Shown here one piece after another: positions 24,302-32,535 of a DNA stretch of 32,535 nt. Location of the stretch: assembly GCA_003979335.1 (NCBI GenBank), contig RYWC01000001.1, positions 979-33,513 of the forward strand, given 5' to 3'. Made by a program: the position numbers and the translations under genes. The first letter of the stretch is position 1; the number at the start of each line of letters is the position of its first letter. The notes below the pieces were generated by a model. It ran no database searches and had not been told where the DNA came from. It saw nothing but the letters and a program-made list of their open reading frames with translations. Origin of the DNA: Clostridia bacterium. GTDB taxonomy: Bacteria; Bacillota_A; Clostridia; Christensenellales; Borkfalkiaceae.

Positions 24302-26677
24302 ATGACTGATTTCCAAGCTGTAAAAAACTTAATTAACCCTAAAAAGGAACCCACAAAAGAGTTTTTTCTTGACTTGCTGGACGGTGAAAAACAGTTTGAA
24401 TATGAAAATGCTCACGTTCAGGCTGTTATGATAATGCTTAGGGCGCTTTATCTTGCCAAATTGAAGTCAAAGCTTAACGCCGCGCGCGAGGAAAAAGAGG
24501 GCATTTTAAAACAGGAAGATTACAATGCCGAAAAATATCGCAAAGTGCTTGAACTGAATGCGGAAATTTCAAAAATCAAGGCAAAAATGCAGGAATTCAA
24601 GCCCTTTTTCGACGAGCCTTATTTTGCCCGTATGGATTTGACGGACGAAAAAGAGGGTTACAACAGTTATTATATAGGCAAGCACGGTAGCGAGGGGCTT
24701 GAAATAGTTGACTGGCGCGCACCGCTTGCAAGAAAATATTATCAGAAGAGCAAAACTTCATTTTCAATAAACGACTACGATTATAAACTTATTCTCCGCA
24801 GGGCGCTAAGAACTTGTAACGGCAAGGTTCTCGACGTCAGGAACGAATATCTCTCCCTTGCCGATTATCTTACCGAGGAAGAGATTGGCGGCAGAGACGA
24901 GGCATTGATTTTTGACCCGTTTTTGAAGGAAATTCTGCGCGGACGAAAGGAAAAGCAGGAAATCTGCGACATAATCGAAACAATACAGGAAAAGCAGTTT
25001 GAAATTATAACCATGCCAGAGCGTACAGAGTTTGTGTTGCAGGGCGTTGCAGGCAGCGGTAAGACGATGATACTTTTGCACCGCCTTTCTTACATTATGT
25101 ACAACAATGAAAGCGTGCGCCCTACCGACGTTATGGTTATTACGCCGTCCGACTCTTTCAATGCGTTTATAGACGAGCTTTCTTCCGTTCTCGAACTCGA
25201 AAAGGTGAGAACGAGTACTCTGGACAATTATTTTTTAAAGCTTTTGAAGAGCGCAGGGGCTGATTTAAGCGGCAAAATAGATTTTAACGCCGCCGCGGAC
25301 GACAAGTATCTTAAATATATTTACTCGCCCGAATTCGAAGCGGACGTGGACAGAAAGCTTGCAAAAGTCTATGACGGGGTTTACGGGCTTTTCGCTTCCG
25401 AAGATTGCATGGATGTGACAAAAGAAGTTATTTCGTCGTTTGCTTTGCAGATTGAGCATTACGAAAGGCTGAAAAACGCGCACGTACGCATTCGCAGAAG
25501 CGTACTCGGCGAGATTAAAGAAAAAAAGGACGGCGGTCTGTATTACACAAAACAGTTCCGATATATGTTCAACTGCGTTTTGGACGTTAAAGAGTTTTTA
25601 ACGCTTGTATCGGACGACGAAAGGATGAAAGACTACGCTTATTTTTACAGGCAGTTTCTTTCATTTTACAAATCTTTAAAGTTCCTGCGCAGATACTCGC
25701 AGAAAATATGCCTTGCGGCGGAAGAGGATTTAAAAAACCTTGAAACTGCGGTTGATAAAGAAATTTCCGATTTGAAAAGATATAAGATTAAAACTGCCGA
25801 AGGGGAAGTTCTTACCTATTCGGACGGCATTGCAAAACGGGAAGAGCTCAAAAAGGAAATTGTTTCTGCGGCAGGCGGCGTGAATACTATTTTAAACTGT
25901 TTTTCCGCCTTTTACGACTTTGCCGATGTCATACGGGGTGAAAGCTATTTGATTTCAATCGGCAAGTGCGAAAGTGTGACCGATATACTCCGTTTTTTCT
26001 ATAAAGAGACGGTAAAAGCGGCGAAAATCAAGCATAGTATGGGGTCTACGCGCTTAATCCGCAGTGATTTGTTTGCGCTGTGTCTTATTTTAACAAAGCT
26101 GAATTTTAATCTTTCGCCTAAATTTTCCTTTGTGTTTGTAGATGAGGCGCAGGATATTTCGCCTGCGGAATACGGCGTATTAAAAAAGGTGAACGACCGC
26201 GCGGTCTTCAATGTTTTCGGCGATTTGAAGCAGAATATTACAGTTTACAGGGGCATTAAAGACTGGGCTCAGCTTGATTATTCGGTTTACAATCTTAATC
26301 TGAACTATCGCAACACCAATCAGATTGTTTCTTATGTTTCTGAAAATTTGGGAATAGAAATGAATTCGATAGGATTTGACGGGGCGGAAATCGAACGCAT
26401 TTCTCCGCGTTCGGTTACGGGTTGGCTTTCTGGCAAAAACGGGCTTAAAGCCGTCATATGTGGGGGGCAATCGATTGAAAAGTATGCAAAAAAAGGCTAT
26501 AACAGGCTTAGGGATACGGGTAAAATATCAAAAACAAAAATAAACGTTATGACCGTATACGAAAGTAAAGGGCTGGAATTTACCGCCGTTGCGGTTGCCG
26601 ACGGGGATATGACGGATAATGAAAAATACATTGCCTATACAAGGGCGCTGAAAGAACTTGCGATTATCGAAGAATAA
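24302..26677 (+). CDS. HelD-like superfamily 1 helicase (RNA polymerase recycling type)
   Basis: HelD proteins use ATP to free RNA polymerase from DNA. The 791-residue protein begins with a charged helical region (about residues 30-95) that should form the coiled-coil arm. The HelD-specific block follows: PYFARMDLTDEKEGYNSYYIGKHG and VDWRAPLARKYYQ. SF1 motifs are all there: GVAGSGKTM (residues 248-256), DEAQD (614-618), FGDLKQNI (about 639), NYRNTNQI, the VYESKGLEF motif (about 752) and YTRALKEL at the C-terminus. The long insert between motifs I and II is typical of HelD. I start at the ATG at 24302; a GTG at 24284 lies inside the promoter. There is no Shine-Dalgarno sequence. DNA repair remains possible as an alternative role. 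Confidence 0.85.
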   Translation: MTDFQAVKNLINPKKEPTKEFFLDLLDGEKQFEYENAHVQAVMIMLRALYLAKLKSKLNAAREEKEGILKQEDYNAEKYRKVLELNAEISKIKAKMQEFKPFFDEPYFARMDLTDEKEGYNSYYIGKHGSEGLEIVDWRAPLARKYYQKSKTSFSINDYDYKLILRRALRTCNGKVLDVRNEYLSLADYLTEEEIGGRDEALIFDPFLKEILRGRKEKQEICDIIETIQEKQFEIITMPERTEFVLQGVAGSGKTMILLHRLSYIMYNNESVRPTDVMVITPSDSFNAFIDELSSVLELEKVRTSTLDNYFLKLLKSAGADLSGKIDFNAAADDKYLKYIYSPEFEADVDRKLAKVYDGVYGLFASEDCMDVTKEVISSFALQIEHYERLKNAHVRIRRSVLGEIKEKKDGGLYYTKQFRYMFNCVLDVKEFLTLVSDDERMKDYAYFYRQFLSFYKSLKFLRRYSQKICLAAEEDLKNLETAVDKEISDLKRYKIKTAEGEVLTYSDGIAKREELKKEIVSAAGGVNTILNCFSAFYDFADVIRGESYLISIGKCESVTDILRFFYKETVKAAKIKHSMGSTRLIRSDLFALCLILTKLNFNLSPKFSFVFVDEAQDISPAEYGVLKKVNDRAVFNVFGDLKQNITVYRGIKDWAQLDYSVYNLNLNYRNTNQIVSYVSENLGIEMNSIGFDGAEIERISPRSVTGWLSGKNGLKAVICGGQSIEKYAKKGYNRLRDTGKISKTKINVMTVYESKGLEFTAVAVADGDMTDNEKYIAYTRALKELAIIEE

Positions 26678-26683
26678 TTCTTT

Positions 26684-26712
26684 AAAGGCGGAACATCGGT
26701 TCCGTCTTTTTT
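26684..26712 (+). terminator. Terminator after the HelD-like gene
   Basis: An 11-bp stem (26684-26694 with 26699-26709, one G·T) with a 4-base loop runs into a T stretch. Confidence 0.85.
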
Positions 26713-26792
26713 CGTTGGCAATTTATTTCTTTAATTTAAGACGTGCGAAGAGTTTTAACAATCTTTTGCAGGGCAATAATATCTTAAGATAC

Positions 26793-26821
26793 TTGCCATA
26801 TTTTGGCAAAAGTGTTATAAT
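26793..26821 (+). promoter_or_regulatory. Promoter and palindromic operator of the DUF4011 helicase gene
   Basis: TTGCCA (26793-26798), 17 bases, TATAAT (26816-26821) with TG at 26813-26814 (extended -10). The -35 is one half of the palindrome TTGCCA-N5-TGGCAA (26793-26809), so a bound repressor would cover the promoter. Confidence 0.7.
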
Positions 26822-26869
26822 GTGTTTTAAAGACTGAAACACCCGAAAAAGGCGGAAAGCGAGGCATAT

Positions 26870-29800
26870 ATGGCTGTTAAAAACAAAAAACCCGTAGACG
26901 TTTTTGAAGTTGACGGAGAACTTTTAAACGTTGTAAGCTATGCAAATTACTATTGCAGGCTTCCGCTTTTTACTTCTTTTAAAATTTTTAACAGGGATAC
27001 CGAAAACGCTGCCGACATAACTGTCAGCGTAAGCGGTTCAACGCCGTTGATACTAGCAACCGACGTGCATATAGAAGAGATACCCCACGAAAGCAGTATA
27101 GAGGTTATTCCTCAGAACGTTTTAAACCCCAAGTACCTTGCTGAAATCGAAGAGCCGGAAAATTGCACCGTTGAGGTCAGGCTTTTATGCGGTAAAACTT
27201 TGGTATGCACTCTGCAAGCCGAAGTTCAGGCTTTGCCGATAGACTGTTGGGGAGGACTTTCCGCCAATGCGGAAACGTTGGCTTCATTTGTCCGCCCTAA
27301 GCTTGCGGACTGCCAGAAAATTCTTGCCGAAGCAGGGCTTCAACTCAAAACGTGGGGGTATTCTTCCGAATTCGCAGGCTATTCAGGTACGGATAAAAAC
27401 GGTGTAAGGAATGCCGCGGCGTCTGTGTTTGCCGCTGTGCGCAGACTGAATATAGACAGGGGCGAAGAGTGCGATTTATCGCTTTTAACGCGTACAGGGG
27501 ACGTTACCCGAATAGTGCGCGACAAGTCCGCGACGCCTTTGGAGCTTGCGCTTTTTGTTGCAAGCTGTTTTGAAGCGACAAGGCTTAACCCCGTGATAAT
27601 TCTCGGTAAATCAAGCATATGTGTGGGGGTATGGCTTTATGAAAGCTGTTTTTCATCTGCTTTGCAGGACGATATGCAGCTTTTGGAAAAGTACGTTACA
27701 GAGGGTGTAAACAATTTAACGCTATTTGATGTAGACGACTTGTTTTCGCACAGAAACGCAAGTTACACAACCAGCGAAGCGCATGTCAAGGCAAGCCTGC
27801 AAAAGGGTGACTATGAAATTTGCGTTGACATAAAGCGGTGCAGGATAGGCGGACTTTTTCCTTTGCCGTTAAAGGTCAAGACAGCGCAAGGTTATGAACT
27901 TCTGTCCGACAATCAGTTTTCTTTCGACGAAAAGCCGACCGCAGTGCCCGACGCCGCAAAGTACGAATACGATAAAACTTTCTCCAAAGAGGCGACTTGG
28001 CAAAGGCGTCTGTTGGATTTGTCGCTTAAAAACAATCTGTTGAATTTCCGTTATTCAAGGGACTGTCTGCACGTTTTATGCGCAGATTTATCAGATTTCT
28101 GTAAAAAAACCGAAGAAAAAGGTAAATTTACGCTACTTCCCAATACTACGCCAATAACCGACGCAGTTTATTTCGGGGAAAGCAAAAGCGTTAAAAGCAT
28201 GGCGGAACTGATAGAGATAGAGATGCGCGGCGGTAAGGTTCGCTGTATCGCCTCCGCCGACGCGCTTAGCGAAATCGCATCGTCTATGATTAGAAAGGCG
28301 CGCTCCGCTGAAGAAGAGGCAGGCGCCAAAACTCTGTATCTTGCGCTCGGTTTTTTAAAATGGCGCAACGAGGGCGACAGGGAGGATAAATACGCGCCCG
28401 TAACGCTTCTGCCCGTAAGTCTGAAAAGACAGAAATCGCAGGGCGTTTTAATGGAGGTCGGCGAGGAATACGAGGTAAACACAACCCTTTTGGAATTCCT
28501 TAAACAAAGCTTCGGAATAGACGTCCGCGGCGTGGAGGGCAAAGGGCTTTCACCAAAAGAAATTCTTGCTGTTTTCCGTGCGAAAACGGCTAATATGAAG
28601 GGGTGGATGGTGTATGAGGACGTATACCTTTCACAGTTTACTTTTGCAAGATACGCTATGTGGGCGGATGTCAGAAACAACGTTAAAAGCTTTTCGAAAA
28701 ATCCTCTTATAGCCTCTTTGATGTCCAACGCAAACAAGCTTGCAGGAAACAAGCTTTCGGGCGTTTCGGAGGACGACGCCGACCCGTGCGATGTGCTTAC
28801 ACCTCTGCCTTGCGACAGCGCGCAGTACGCCGCCGTAGCCGAATCTGAAAAGGGTACGACTTTCGTTCTGCACGGTCCCCCCGGCACCGGTAAAAGCCAG
28901 ACAATAACAAACATTATCGCAAACGCCTTAGATAAAGGCAAAAGGGTGCTGTTTGTCGCGGAAAAGCAGGCGGCTTTGCAGGTCGTTAAAAAAAGGCTTT
29001 GCGATATAGGTATAGGCGAGTTCTGTCTGGAACTTCATTCGGGTAAATCTGCCGACAAGTCTGAAATTATCCGCAATATCGAAGCGACGATGCTTCTTGC
29101 ATACGACGGCGACGGCGGAAGTTTTGCCGAAACGGGCGCAAGAATTAAGGAAACGCGCGATACTTTGCGCGCGCCTTTGGAGGCTTTGCATAAAAAAAGA
29201 AGGCTGGGACTGAGCGTTTACGAGGGTATGGTCTATTATCTTCAAAATAAAAACGCGCCCGAGCTTATGAACATCGAAAGCACGTTTTACGATTCTTTGA
29301 CCAAGCAGAAGCTGGAAGATTACGAAAATATGCTTATTACAGCGCAGGCGGCGGCGAAAGAGTGCGGCGGAGTTTACCGTTCGCCTTTTACGGAAGTGAA
29401 GCTGACCGAATGCGACGAAAAAACAAAACAAGCTGTGGTATGCGCCGCAGAGGTTGTTCTTGCAGAGCTTAAACATCTTAAAAATTATCTGGGGCTTTTC
29501 CTTGAAACGTTTAAGCAGAAGACGAGCAAATTCACCCGTAAAAAGCTTGAAAACTTGATAGAGGTCGTTTCGGTTTTAAAGGACGGCGCGCTTAAAGAGT
29601 TTTTTGAGTGCGACGAGGAGGAGCTTTACAAATTTTATAACGCCAACCTTCGCTATGACAGCGAGGTAAAGCATTGGCTTAAAAATTTCAGGGTTCTGCC
29701 CGATATAACTAAGTTTGCCGAGGACATAGAAGCTGAAATAGACAATTGGGGTGAAAATTACCGTTCGTCGCGCAAGCTTCTTGCGGTGATTAAAAGGATA

Positions 29801-32491
29801 AACCGTTGCGCCGCACAACCTGTCAAGGAAAAGGACGAGTTGGAGTGGATAAAACGCGCCGTCGAGATTGAAAGGGCAAGGGAACGCATAATTTCTAATA
29901 CCGTTCTTGCGGCAAACTTTACGGGCTTCGGCGGTATCAACGAGAAAAAGCGCGAAGAATTTTTGAAGCCTTTTTACAATATGCACCGCCTATGCTCGCA
30001 AACGTTTATGGACTATAACGCCGATGTTTTCAACAGCGTTTGCGTTACCGCAAACGGCGGAACTTTAAAACCGCTTATATCGGGTCTGATTTCTGCCGCT
30101 ACGGCTTTTGTAAAGAGCGCGGATTATTTCGTAAAGATTATAAAAGCAGATAAAACTGCTTACGCCGACGCCGATATATTTGAAATATATACGGCAAAGT
30201 GTACTTCGCTGATAGACAACATCGATATGTTGCCTGCGTGGTGTATGTATAAATCTACCGCTAAAAAACTGAACGACTGCGGTCTGTCGTTTATGACCGA
30301 CGCAATGGAAAGCGGTAAAATCACGGGTAAACAGATACTTTCTTCGTTCAGGAAAAACGTTTACCGCAATTTTATTCAGACCAACATCCCTGCGGACGAA
30401 AGTCTTGCAGCGTTCTCAGCTAACGTTCTTGACGAAAGCGCGGCTAATTTTTCACAGCTTTTGGAAGAGTTCACAGCTTTTACAAAGGAAAAAATACGAA
30501 AAGATTTGATTTCAAGACTGCCAATGCCCGAAACAGAGGGACCCCTTGCTTTGGAGGTTATGTCTTTCCAGCGCCAGACAAAGGGTAGTTTAAGAAGTCT
30601 GAATTTAAGGAATTTATTTGCGGAAATTCCCGAACTTATGAAAGTTGTGGCGCCATGTATGCTTATGTCGCCCGGAACTGTTTCGCAGTATCTGCCTGCC
30701 GACCCCGAACTTTTCGATATCGTAATTTTCGACGAAGCTTCTCAGATACCCACTTGCGAGGCGGTGCCGTCGCTTGCAAGGGCAAAAAGCGCAATAATCG
30801 TCGGCGACCCCAAACAGATGCCGCCAACTTCATTCTTTATGGGTACGGGACAGGACGACGACCACCCCGAAACGGAAGATTTGGAAAGCGTATTGGAAGA
30901 CTGCCTTGCTTTGGGAATACCCGAAAAGCATCTGATATGGCATTACCGTTCCAAGCACGAAAGTTTAATCGCATTTTCAAACATCACATATTATTCAAGC
31001 AAACTCTGCACATTCCCGTCGCCCGACGCTTTGGAGAGCAGGGTAAGAATGCACTATATCGAGCAAGGAGTTTACGAGCGCGGCGGTACAAAATGCAACC
31101 GCGAGGAGGCGGAAGCGTTGGTTGCGGAGGTCGTGCGCAGGTTGAAAGACGAAAGACTTCGCCGTTCGAGTATGGGTATAGTCACTTTTTCGACCCCACA
31201 GCAGGTTTATGTTGAAAAACTTTTGGGTAAAGCAATCGTAAAACACGGGCTTGAAGAAGCGGCTTACGACAGGGAAGAGCCGTTGTTCGTTAAAAACCTT
31301 GAAAACGTGCAGGGCGACGAAAGAGACGTTATACTTTTTTCTGTTTGTTACGGACCCGACAGAATGGGCAGACTGTCTTTGAACTTCGGACCTTTGAACC
31401 AATACGGCGGCTGGCGTAGGCTGAATGTTGCCGTCTCTCGCGCAAGGGAAGAAATGCTTGTATTTTCGTCAATGCGCTACTCTATGATTGATTTGGCGCG
31501 CACTACTTCAAGGGGCGTTGCAGGATTGAAAGCTTTCCTTGAATTTGCCGAAAAGGGCAGGACGAGTATTTCGGTGAAGAGCGACGACTTGATTCTGAAT
31601 AAACAGGGAATAGGAAGATTTATTGCCGAAGAACTGTCGAATTACGGCTATGAGTGCCGTTGCGACGTCGGCGTTTCGGACTTCAAAATAGACGTCGGCG
31701 TTCTCGACCCTGTAAACAAGCGCGAGTTTGTTTTAGGCGTTTTATGCGACGGTACAAAGCAGTTTTCCGTAAAGGACCGCGCCGTTATGCAGGTGCAGAC
31801 GTTGAAGCGGAACAATTGGAACGTTTACAGACTTTATTCGATAAATTTCTTCAATAACCCCAAACGCGAAATAAAGAAGATAAAAGAACTTTTGGACAAG
31901 CTAACGGGCGAGGGTAGACCTGCGGCGATAAATTTCAGAAAGCCTTACCGCGCCGCTAAAACCGACGTAAAGTCCTGCGACGCAAACTACGTTCTGTGCG
32001 GAGCGAACGACGCCGAGGTGATAAGGGCGATAAAAGCTGTTGCGGCGGCTGAGGAACCTATCTCTTCGCAGTTCTTAATGAAACGTACTCTGTCGTGTTT
32101 CGGAATACCCAAGTACGGCGTAAAACTTGAAAGCAAACTACGCGCTTTAATCGATAAATGCGGTTTTGAAAGCTGTGAAATGCTGGGCAACATCTATTAT
32201 TTCAAAACTGATAAATTCTCTGGCTTTGACAGGTACCGCGTGGAAGAAGGGGGCTCGTTGCGCTCGCAAGAGTCCGATTATACTCCTTACGACGTAATAT
32301 CGCTTATTAAAGGCATACTTCTGAACAGGGTGAGCGTCTACGCGGACGAACTTATTCCTACGGTTCTCAAAGAGCTTAAAGTTCCGCGCGCTTCCGACAA
32401 ACTCAATTCGTTCGTTTACGGCTGTATAGACGAGGGCGTAAAACGCGGCTTGTTTATAAGAAGCATATCCGATAAGATTTCACTTGCTTAA
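26870..32491 (+). CDS. DUF4011-type SF1 helicase with degenerate transglutaminase-like and Vsr-like nuclease domains
   Basis: This is a giant protein of 1873 residues. Domains in order: a beta-rich N-terminus (1-120); a transglutaminase-like domain (about 124-300); DUF4011 from about 375 (WQRRLLDLSLKNNLLNFR); SF1 motif I HGPPGTGKSQT (about 668-678); a long helical insert; DEAS at 1288-1291 and GDPKQMPPTSF at 1312-1322; HYRSKHESL (1358); NVQGDERDVI (about 1479); GGWRRLNVAVSRAR (1513-1526); a Vsr/MTES_1575-like nuclease domain (about 1580-1690); and a DUF3320-like C-terminus (about 1705-1800). DUF4011 helicases with a Vsr-like end include the reported single-gene Hhe anti-phage system (recalled, not checked). 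In this copy the transglutaminase Cys and His and the nuclease Glu appear substituted. GCGAGG precedes the ATG. Confidence 0.88.
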   Translation: MAVKNKKPVDVFEVDGELLNVVSYANYYCRLPLFTSFKIFNRDTENAADITVSVSGSTPLILATDVHIEEIPHESSIEVIPQNVLNPKYLAEIEEPENCTVEVRLLCGKTLVCTLQAEVQALPIDCWGGLSANAETLASFVRPKLADCQKILAEAGLQLKTWGYSSEFAGYSGTDKNGVRNAAASVFAAVRRLNIDRGEECDLSLLTRTGDVTRIVRDKSATPLELALFVASCFEATRLNPVIILGKSSICVGVWLYESCFSSALQDDMQLLEKYVTEGVNNLTLFDVDDLFSHRNASYTTSEAHVKASLQKGDYEICVDIKRCRIGGLFPLPLKVKTAQGYELLSDNQFSFDEKPTAVPDAAKYEYDKTFSKEATWQRRLLDLSLKNNLLNFRYSRDCLHVLCADLSDFCKKTEEKGKFTLLPNTTPITDAVYFGESKSVKSMAELIEIEMRGGKVRCIASADALSEIASSMIRKARSAEEEAGAKTLYLALGFLKWRNEGDREDKYAPVTLLPVSLKRQKSQGVLMEVGEEYEVNTTLLEFLKQSFGIDVRGVEGKGLSPKEILAVFRAKTANMKGWMVYEDVYLSQFTFARYAMWADVRNNVKSFSKNPLIASLMSNANKLAGNKLSGVSEDDADPCDVLTPLPCDSAQYAAVAESEKGTTFVLHGPPGTGKSQTITNIIANALDKGKRVLFVAEKQAALQVVKKRLCDIGIGEFCLELHSGKSADKSEIIRNIEATMLLAYDGDGGSFAETGARIKETRDTLRAPLEALHKKRRLGLSVYEGMVYYLQNKNAPELMNIESTFYDSLTKQKLEDYENMLITAQAAAKECGGVYRSPFTEVKLTECDEKTKQAVVCAAEVVLAELKHLKNYLGLFLETFKQKTSKFTRKKLENLIEVVSVLKDGALKEFFECDEEELYKFYNANLRYDSEVKHWLKNFRVLPDITKFAEDIEAEIDNWGENYRSSRKLLAVIKRINRCAAQPVKEKDELEWIKRAVEIERARERIISNTVLAANFTGFGGINEKKREEFLKPFYNMHRLCSQTFMDYNADVFNSVCVTANGGTLKPLISGLISAATAFVKSADYFVKIIKADKTAYADADIFEIYTAKCTSLIDNIDMLPAWCMYKSTAKKLNDCGLSFMTDAMESGKITGKQILSSFRKNVYRNFIQTNIPADESLAAFSANVLDESAANFSQLLEEFTAFTKEKIRKDLISRLPMPETEGPLALEVMSFQRQTKGSLRSLNLRNLFAEIPELMKVVAPCMLMSPGTVSQYLPADPELFDIVIFDEASQIPTCEAVPSLARAKSAIIVGDPKQMPPTSFFMGTGQDDDHPETEDLESVLEDCLALGIPEKHLIWHYRSKHESLIAFSNITYYSSKLCTFPSPDALESRVRMHYIEQGVYERGGTKCNREEAEALVAEVVRRLKDERLRRSSMGIVTFSTPQQVYVEKLLGKAIVKHGLEEAAYDREEPLFVKNLENVQGDERDVILFSVCYGPDRMGRLSLNFGPLNQYGGWRRLNVAVSRAREEMLVFSSMRYSMIDLARTTSRGVAGLKAFLEFAEKGRTSISVKSDDLILNKQGIGRFIAEELSNYGYECRCDVGVSDFKIDVGVLDPVNKREFVLGVLCDGTKQFSVKDRAVMQVQTLKRNNWNVYRLYSINFFNNPKREIKKIKELLDKLTGEGRPAAINFRKPYRAAKTDVKSCDANYVLCGANDAEVIRAIKAVAAAEEPISSQFLMKRTLSCFGIPKYGVKLESKLRALIDKCGFESCEMLGNIYYFKTDKFSGFDRYRVEEGGSLRSQESDYTPYDVISLIKGILLNRVSVYADELIPTVLKELKVPRASDKLNSFVYGCIDEGVKRGLFIRSISDKISLA

Positions 32492-32503
32492 AAGTTTAAA
32501 ATT

Positions 32504-32530
32504 GCGGAGCGCGGAAAATCCGCGCTCCGC
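32504..32530 (+). terminator. Probable terminator after the DUF4011 helicase gene
   Basis: A perfect 12-bp GC-rich inverted repeat (32504-32515 with 32519-32530) with a 3-base loop starts 12 bases after the stop. The window ends before any T-run could be seen. Confidence 0.6.
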
Positions 32531-32535
32531 ATCAT

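Noticed and set aside
28168..28941. A 257-codon open frame on the minus strand inside the DUF4011 helicase gene
   Set aside because: It covers the Walker A region of the real gene in antisense, with Ser/Pro/Leu-rich composition typical of a shadow frame.
30655..31215. A 186-codon plus-strand frame inside the DUF4011 helicase gene
   Set aside because: It is an Arg/Cys-rich out-of-frame reading of the SF1 motif II region, with no ribosome site.
24302..32491. The two helicase genes as a single defence operon
   Set aside because: A strong terminator (26684-26712) and an independent extended -10 promoter (26793-26821) separate them, so co-transcription is unlikely even if the functions are related.

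Overview
The window is about 32.5 kb of chromosome from a spore-forming Bacillota, most likely an uncultured gut-type member of the Clostridia. The basis is the spoIIGA–sigE–sigG cluster, a YlmC/YmxH protein, a DUF421/DUF4363 pair, and AGGAGG-type ribosome binding sites. No order or genus can be given from the sequence alone. Coding density is high, with overlapping or nearly overlapping gene ends and clear intrinsic terminators. There are no rRNA or tRNA genes, insertion sequences, phage genes or CRISPR arrays.

Layout. (1) 1-1720: 3' part of mazG and a tRNA-dihydrouridine synthase, closed by a terminator. (2) 1815-4152: spoIIGA, sigE and sigG, the forespore/mother-cell switch of sporulation, with two exact Spo0A-box heptamers upstream of spoIIGA. 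(3) 4221-5534: a MarR regulator overlapping a DegV lipid-binding gene. (4) 5580-6477: a non-coding block that I read as a leftward structured RNA of about 360 nt with its own promoter and terminator. It shares a bidirectional promoter with a rightward gene for a regulator with two helix-turn-helix domains. (5) 6641-7668: a CvpA-like membrane protein and a YlmC/YmxH protein with a Pro/Cys-rich tail. (6) 7805-8850, minus strand: DUF421 and DUF4363 genes behind a sigma-G-like promoter. (7) 8941-12217: a folate operon, folC-folE-folP-folBK. (8) 12377-15515: Ppx/GppA-HD, Maf and an unusual MreB relative. (9) 15998-19228: lepA, a single-domain alkyltransferase and hemW. (10) 19284-20755: a putative lipoprotein and a membrane-anchored protein, diverging, both of unknown family. 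(11) 20780-23873: guaB and guaA. (12) 24302-32491: two very large superfamily 1 helicase genes, one HelD-like and one DUF4011-type.

Most of this is core metabolism and development. Folate synthesis (folC/E/P/BK) supplies one-carbon units, guaB/guaA convert IMP to GMP, and MazG and Maf clean nucleotide pools. The sporulation genes are coherent with one another, and the sigma-G-like promoter in front of DUF421/DUF4363 would tie that pair to the sigG gene in the same window.

The parts most worth a second look are three. The first is the unclassified RNA and its shared -10 promoter at about 5580-5976. The second is the 1873-residue helicase, whose two accessory enzyme domains both appear to have lost catalytic residues while the motor motifs look intact. 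The third is a set of genes whose promoter -10 elements sit so close to the start codon, with no Shine-Dalgarno sequence, that their mRNAs would be leaderless or nearly so.
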